A DNA stretch of 64,000 bases from Lentilactobacillus fungorum (lineage in GTDB: Bacteria > Bacillota > Bacilli > Lactobacillales > Lactobacillaceae): assembly GCF_016860605.1 (NCBI RefSeq), contig NZ_BNJR01000016.1, positions 1 to 64,000 on the forward strand. Direction: 5' to 3'. Position numbers and translations under genes: made by a program. Every line of letters begins with the position of its first letter. Position 1 is the first letter of the stretch. Below the pieces are notes generated by a model that ran no database searches, had not been told where the DNA came from, and saw only the letters and a program-made list of their open reading frames with translations. Below, piece after piece: positions 61,051-64,000 of this stretch.

Positions 61051-61932
61051 TTAATGAGATGTTAACTGAACGTTATTAGGCCTAACACCTCTAATCGCAA
61101 AAACTATATTTGCAAACGCAATGAGGTTAAACGTACCAAAAGCAATGATTTCGACTATGGTTGGCGGTACATTGTTTGCTGTCATTCCAATCATCATAGC
61201 AGTGATAGACACAAGCAGTGTCAGAGCTTTGACAGACAGAACTACGGAAAGAAAGTACCCAAGTGGATTCTTTTTTAGTGTAAGAATCCCACCTACTAAC
61301 ATTGCTGGTATCACAATTCCCAAGTCCATCGCCTGTATAATTAAGGTAGTATAATGTTCCAAACTTTCAGGTGTTGTTCCCGAAAGTAATGGCGGTACAA
61401 TTTTTGCAAGCCACATTAACCCTACAAGGGTACCCATAACAATCATAAATCCTGCTGTGAAATTCAACTTTGTAACAGCGTTAAAACAATTCTTTAATCC
61501 GTAGCTTGTAATATCAATACATACAGAAATAAAAGTTACCAAACTACACGTCATCAGCAAAATGTAAACAAGAAACAGATTATTGAAATTTGCTGCAAAT
61601 GAATAAGACATGTAAGTATATAGAAAGAATGCGAGGGTGCCAGCAAGTAGAAACATTCCTCTTAGTGATTTATTTGCATATAGTAACGAAAACAGAAGCC
61701 CAGGAATTCCTAATATCAAAATGACATAATCTTGAGCTATCACCTGAGATGCCATGGAAAGTGACTCATGTTTATATAATCCTAGCCCATAAAGGGTAAC
61801 AGCTTGACCATCTATGGATGTGATGGTGTATCTACCGTTTCCATCATTTGAAAACACTCCGATTAAAGCGCATAGTGCTGAACCTATTAGTAAGGTTACA
61901 ACTAGAATCGTTATCATCTTCTTGTTTTTCAT
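61051..61932 (-). CDS. Polytopic membrane protein (293 aa)
   Basis: About eight hydrophobic segments, an exposed loop after the first (NDGNGRYTITSIDGQAVTLY), and no recognised transport motif. Same strand as the flavodoxin pair and equally AT-rich. Its strand, spacing and composition suggest arrival with its neighbours as a block. Function unknown. AAAGGGG precedes ATG 61932. Confidence 0.6.
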   Translation of the reverse strand: MKNKKMITILVVTLLIGSALCALIGVFSNDGNGRYTITSIDGQAVTLYGLGLYKHESLSMASQVIAQDYVILILGIPGLLFSLLYANKSLRGMFLLAGTLAFFLYTYMSYSFAANFNNLFLVYILLMTCSLVTFISVCIDITSYGLKNCFNAVTKLNFTAGFMIVMGTLVGLMWLAKIVPPLLSGTTPESLEHYTTLIIQAMDLGIVIPAMLVGGILTLKKNPLGYFLSVVLSVKALTLLVSITAMMIGMTANNVPPTIVEIIAFGTFNLIAFANIVFAIRGVRPNNVQLTSH

Positions 61933-62001
61933 GTTGTACCCCTTTCTCCATCCAAGATGCTGTTACCTTACCTAATTTTCCATCTTCTTTTGTTGATTAC
62001 G

Positions 62002-62325
62002 TTAAACTATTTCCTGTGCTTGAATATAGAGATAAAAAAGAGGCTCTGCACCATTCGTTTTAAGGGCACGTCCACTCTTTGGAGCCACCCGAATAATCGC
62101 TCCCTCCACAACAGTAAATTCCTCATTGTCCACCATAAATTCGCCTGCATCACTTAAAATGATATATACCTCTTTATTAAATTTGTGGCTATGGACAAAC
62201 GGAGTTGATTCACTCAACGGGACATAATTAAATGATATTTCACAACCAATTAATGCCGGCTGTTCACCAACCATTATTCGTTTATTCTTAACGAACCCAG
62301 TTGACAAATCACCAACGGTTATCAC
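62002..62325 (-). CDS. Cupin-domain protein (107 aa)
   Basis: Single cupin barrel: motif 1 near VHSHKFNKEVYIILSDAGEF with two histidines and a glutamate, motif 2 near GAIIRVAPKSGRAL, lacking the second histidine. Role unknown; such small cupins accompany redox or sensing genes. Same strand as the membrane protein and flavodoxin. Confidence 0.75.
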   Translation of the reverse strand: MITVGDLSTGFVKNKRIMVGEQPALIGCEISFNYVPLSESTPFVHSHKFNKEVYIILSDAGEFMVDNEEFTVVEGAIIRVAPKSGRALKTNGAEPLFYLYIQAQEIV

Positions 62326-62529
62326 TGTATAATTTTTAGCCGTTCTAAGTCCTCATCATTTCGTGGCATTAGTATATCAAATTCAATGTTTACTGAATAG
62401 TAATATTTTTTCTATTTTTCCTGTTTTTACCGGTTTAGGGGTAGTGCAAAAATCTATTCTTGTAACTGAGGCTGCTGAAAAACTAAGAAAGCTTCAGGAA
62501 GGCCCCATCGAAAGCCTTTGTGTAATTAT

Positions 62530-62876
62530 TTAAGAACTTAGGGATTGTTTTGACTTATAGTTAATCAAATACCGTATTATCCGAATAACAACATCTTGGA
62601 GATTGTCAAAAATGCAAAGAATATTTATGGTTGATTTGACGTTGCTAATATCATACAAGATGATGTTCTTCGGAGTTCTAAGATAATAGACTCTGGTCAA
62701 ACCGATGTCTGTTCCAAATGTTTCGATATGCTTACCGACCTTCGTAAGTTTTTGAGCTGATCGAATAATTCTGATAGCACTTTACCGCTGATAGACCTGG
62801 CAAATGTATCATCTAAATAAGCTGCTATTAACCGGACATCATCCCTTGCCTCATACATAGAGGCTTGGAATGTAAA
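62530..62876 (-). pseudogene. RelE/ParE-like toxin broken by a one-base deletion
   Basis: Following the antitoxin gene, the frame encodes MYEARDDVRLIAAYLDDTFA and LFDQLKN, then runs off into a stop. One base is missing in the A-run that appears as five Ts at 62749-62753. Restoring an A gives LTKVGKHIETFGTDIGLTRV and YYLRTPKNIILYDISNVKST, a RelE/ParE-type C-terminus. The 5' end also lacks a good start. The toxin is therefore inactive as read. Confidence 0.65.
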
Positions 62877-63143
62877 TCATCGATTCATGATTTCCTTTTT
62901 AACATCGTTTAATGAATGCAAATTACCCTTTCGAGCGTGATCGACAATTTGGACTAATTTATTGGCGATTTGAGTTCGTTCGCATTTTTCGTACTCGGAA
63001 ATATCAATAATGGCATACTTACCATAGCCGTTTTTGGTGAGAATGACAGGATTTTCAGGGGTTACTTTGTCTAATAGTTTATTATAGGAGCGCAATTCAG
63101 AAATTGGTTTAATATTGTTAATTCCAGAACTTGGTAATTTCAT
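62877..63143 (-). CDS. Phd/YefM-family antitoxin
   Basis: An 88-residue protein with the Phd/YefM layout: NNIKPISELRSYNKLLDKVT for the N-terminal DNA-binding fold, PVILTKNGYGKYAIIDISEY as the hallmark strand-turn, and a helical toxin-binding tail. Start ATG 63143, seven bases after GAGAGGTG. Its toxin partner next door is frameshifted, so this is probably an orphan antitoxin now. Confidence 0.8.
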   Translation of the reverse strand: MKLPSSGINNIKPISELRSYNKLLDKVTPENPVILTKNGYGKYAIIDISEYEKCERTQIANKLVQIVDHARKGNLHSLNDVKKEIMNR

Positions 63144-63290
63144 TTTGACCACCTCTCACGTAAAAGTACATAGAAACTGCTTAAAGTTTACAACAATTCA
63201 TTAACGGGATCTTCAATTATTGTCTTGAGGAATTATCTTCCTTGAAGAAGCGTAATGATCTAATTGTCTCTTTTTACAAATGCTTAACAC

Positions 63291-63690
63291 CTATTCAAAG
63301 CTCTTTTCAACAATTTCACTATTCCTTAGTGCTGTAATAAGTGTAAGTATAAAGTTTACGGAGTAAAAGCTGGTAATATTGTAATTTCCATTTAGGCTAG
63401 CACTAACAGTCCAATTCGATTTCATACTTTCGTTTTTAACTGGTTGAATTTGTTTATCATATTCATACGCGGCTAATTGGGTAGTATACAAAAAGTTACC
63501 TGAATCAAAATTGATAACAATACCGTGATCATTACTGCGAACCATTTTACATTTTGGATGATTGAGTTAATTTCAGAAGTATCGGTTATCTGTTGCTTAC
63601 GCATTTGATCAAGGATCTGAGTGGACATTGATTCAACGGAGTTTACAATTTGTATCGTTTGATAATCTTTTGAGAGTAGTTAAAAATGAG
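63291..63690 (-). pseudogene. Fragmented membrane protein gene
   Basis: Reading from about 63690 downwards, one frame gives SVESMSTQILDQMRKQQITD and a membrane helix (WFAVMITVLLSILI), then a neighbouring frame continues as GNFLYTTQLAAYEYDKQIQP to a stop at 63291. The two parts look like one small membrane-anchored protein split by a frameshift, with no good ribosome site. Weak call; the ORF from 63545 alone is the alternative. Confidence 0.3.
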
Positions 63691-63702
63691 GTGAAGTGAA
63701 TT

Positions 63703-64000
63703 ATGGAAGCCATTGAGTTTTCATCTGTCGATTTTTTAAATCCTGTAGAGGATATACGAATTGAATATAAGACTGCAAATTATAGTCTACCAAAAACCTT
63801 TTGGGAAACGTACAGTTCCTTTGCTAATACGGAAGGTGGCACTATAATTCTAGGAATCTCGGAAAATCCAAAGGGTCATTATCATGTTGTGGGAGTTGAT
63901 GATCTCCAAGCGATACTAACTGAATTTTGGAATCAGTTACATAATCGAGAAAAGGTTAGTGCCGAGTTGATCAGGGATAACGGAGAAAATGTTCTTAAAT
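63703..64000 (+). CDS. AlbA_2/Schlafen-type ATP-binding domain protein (partial)
   Basis: The first 99 residues are present before the window ends. They match the AlbA_2 domain: EDIRIEYKTANYSLPKTFWE, then SSFANTEGGTIILGISEN, and GVDDLQAILTEFW. Proteins of this kind usually continue to an HTH or HSP90-like ATPase part and are found in regulators and defence islands. GAGGTGAAG precedes ATG 63703. Confidence 0.8.
   Translation, partial: MEAIEFSSVDFLNPVEDIRIEYKTANYSLPKTFWETYSSFANTEGGTIILGISENPKGHYHVVGVDDLQAILTEFWNQLHNREKVSAELIRDNGENVLK

Noticed and set aside
62326-62529. Short coding remnant ending LRKLQEGPIESL
   Set aside because: About 30 codons with no start, ribosome site or recognisable family.

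Overview
The window looks like chromosomal DNA of a lactic acid bacterium of the family Lactobacillaceae. The grounds are family-level protein resemblance, strong AGGAGG ribosome binding sites, and the gene set: acetyl-type lysine/DAP pathway, beta-propeller 6-phosphogluconolactonase, a VanX-like D-Ala-D-Ala dipeptidase, a choloylglycine-hydrolase family protein, a potABCD cluster, and an ECF-type YkoEDC importer under a TPP riboswitch. The genus cannot be fixed from sequence reading alone; a heterofermentative group such as Lentilactobacillus or Levilactobacillus is a guess.

Layout. 0.1-6.3 kb: lactonase, FAH-family protein, a nuclease-helicase fusion and two unknown genes. 6.4-17.5 kb: the complete aspartate-to-lysine pathway in two divergent units, lysC-dapF (minus) and lysA-dapD-dapE-like-dapA-dapB-patA-asd (plus); the plus unit has a promoter, lysine riboswitch and terminator. 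17.6-22.9 kb: GH3 beta-glucosidase, MFS transporter and phosphoesterase. 23-30.8 kb: an accessory stretch with HicAB, two CPBP-family membrane proteins, a SpoIIM-like protein, an orphan bacteriocin-immunity-like ABC transporter and a PemK/MazF-like pair. 31-37.7 kb: P-type cation ATPase, ArsR regulator with a frameshifted DJ-1/PfpI gene, divergent oxidoreductase and DHA2 exporter. 38-42.3 kb: spermidine/putrescine ABC operon. 42.7-48.4 kb: asparaginase, an unusual four-module protein, zinc ribbon, SDR and PrsA. 48.8-52.5 kb: thiamine/HMP importer. 52.6-59.9 kb: HAD phosphatase, BSH/PVA-like hydrolase, FAD protein, VanX-like dipeptidase and NnrE. 59.95 kb: tRNA-Arg(UCG), followed by visibly AT-richer, foreign-looking genes and decayed fragments up to an AlbA-domain protein cut by the window end.

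The most striking feature is a dispersed family of palindromic elements of about 118 bp, some two dozen copies counting partial ones. Each complete copy folds as a modular hairpin of four helices separated by constant internal loops. Helix sequences differ from copy to copy but both arms change together (CAAAGC/GCTTTG, CCAGGC/GCCTGG, CCAAGC/GCTTGG, and similarly in the inner helices). Nearly every complete copy lies directly in front of a gene, oriented with it, usually ending shortly before the ribosome binding site, including inside operons. Tandem copies carry different helices and are separated by only 5-6 bp. They lack T-tracts, so they are not ordinary terminators. This is the best candidate in the window for an undescribed system.

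Several genes are broken or decaying: a CPBP gene with an in-frame TAG, a DJ-1 gene and a RelE/ParE-like toxin each missing one A, a HicA whose only sensible start is ATA, and an ORF interrupted by TGA. This suggests ongoing loss of accessory functions.
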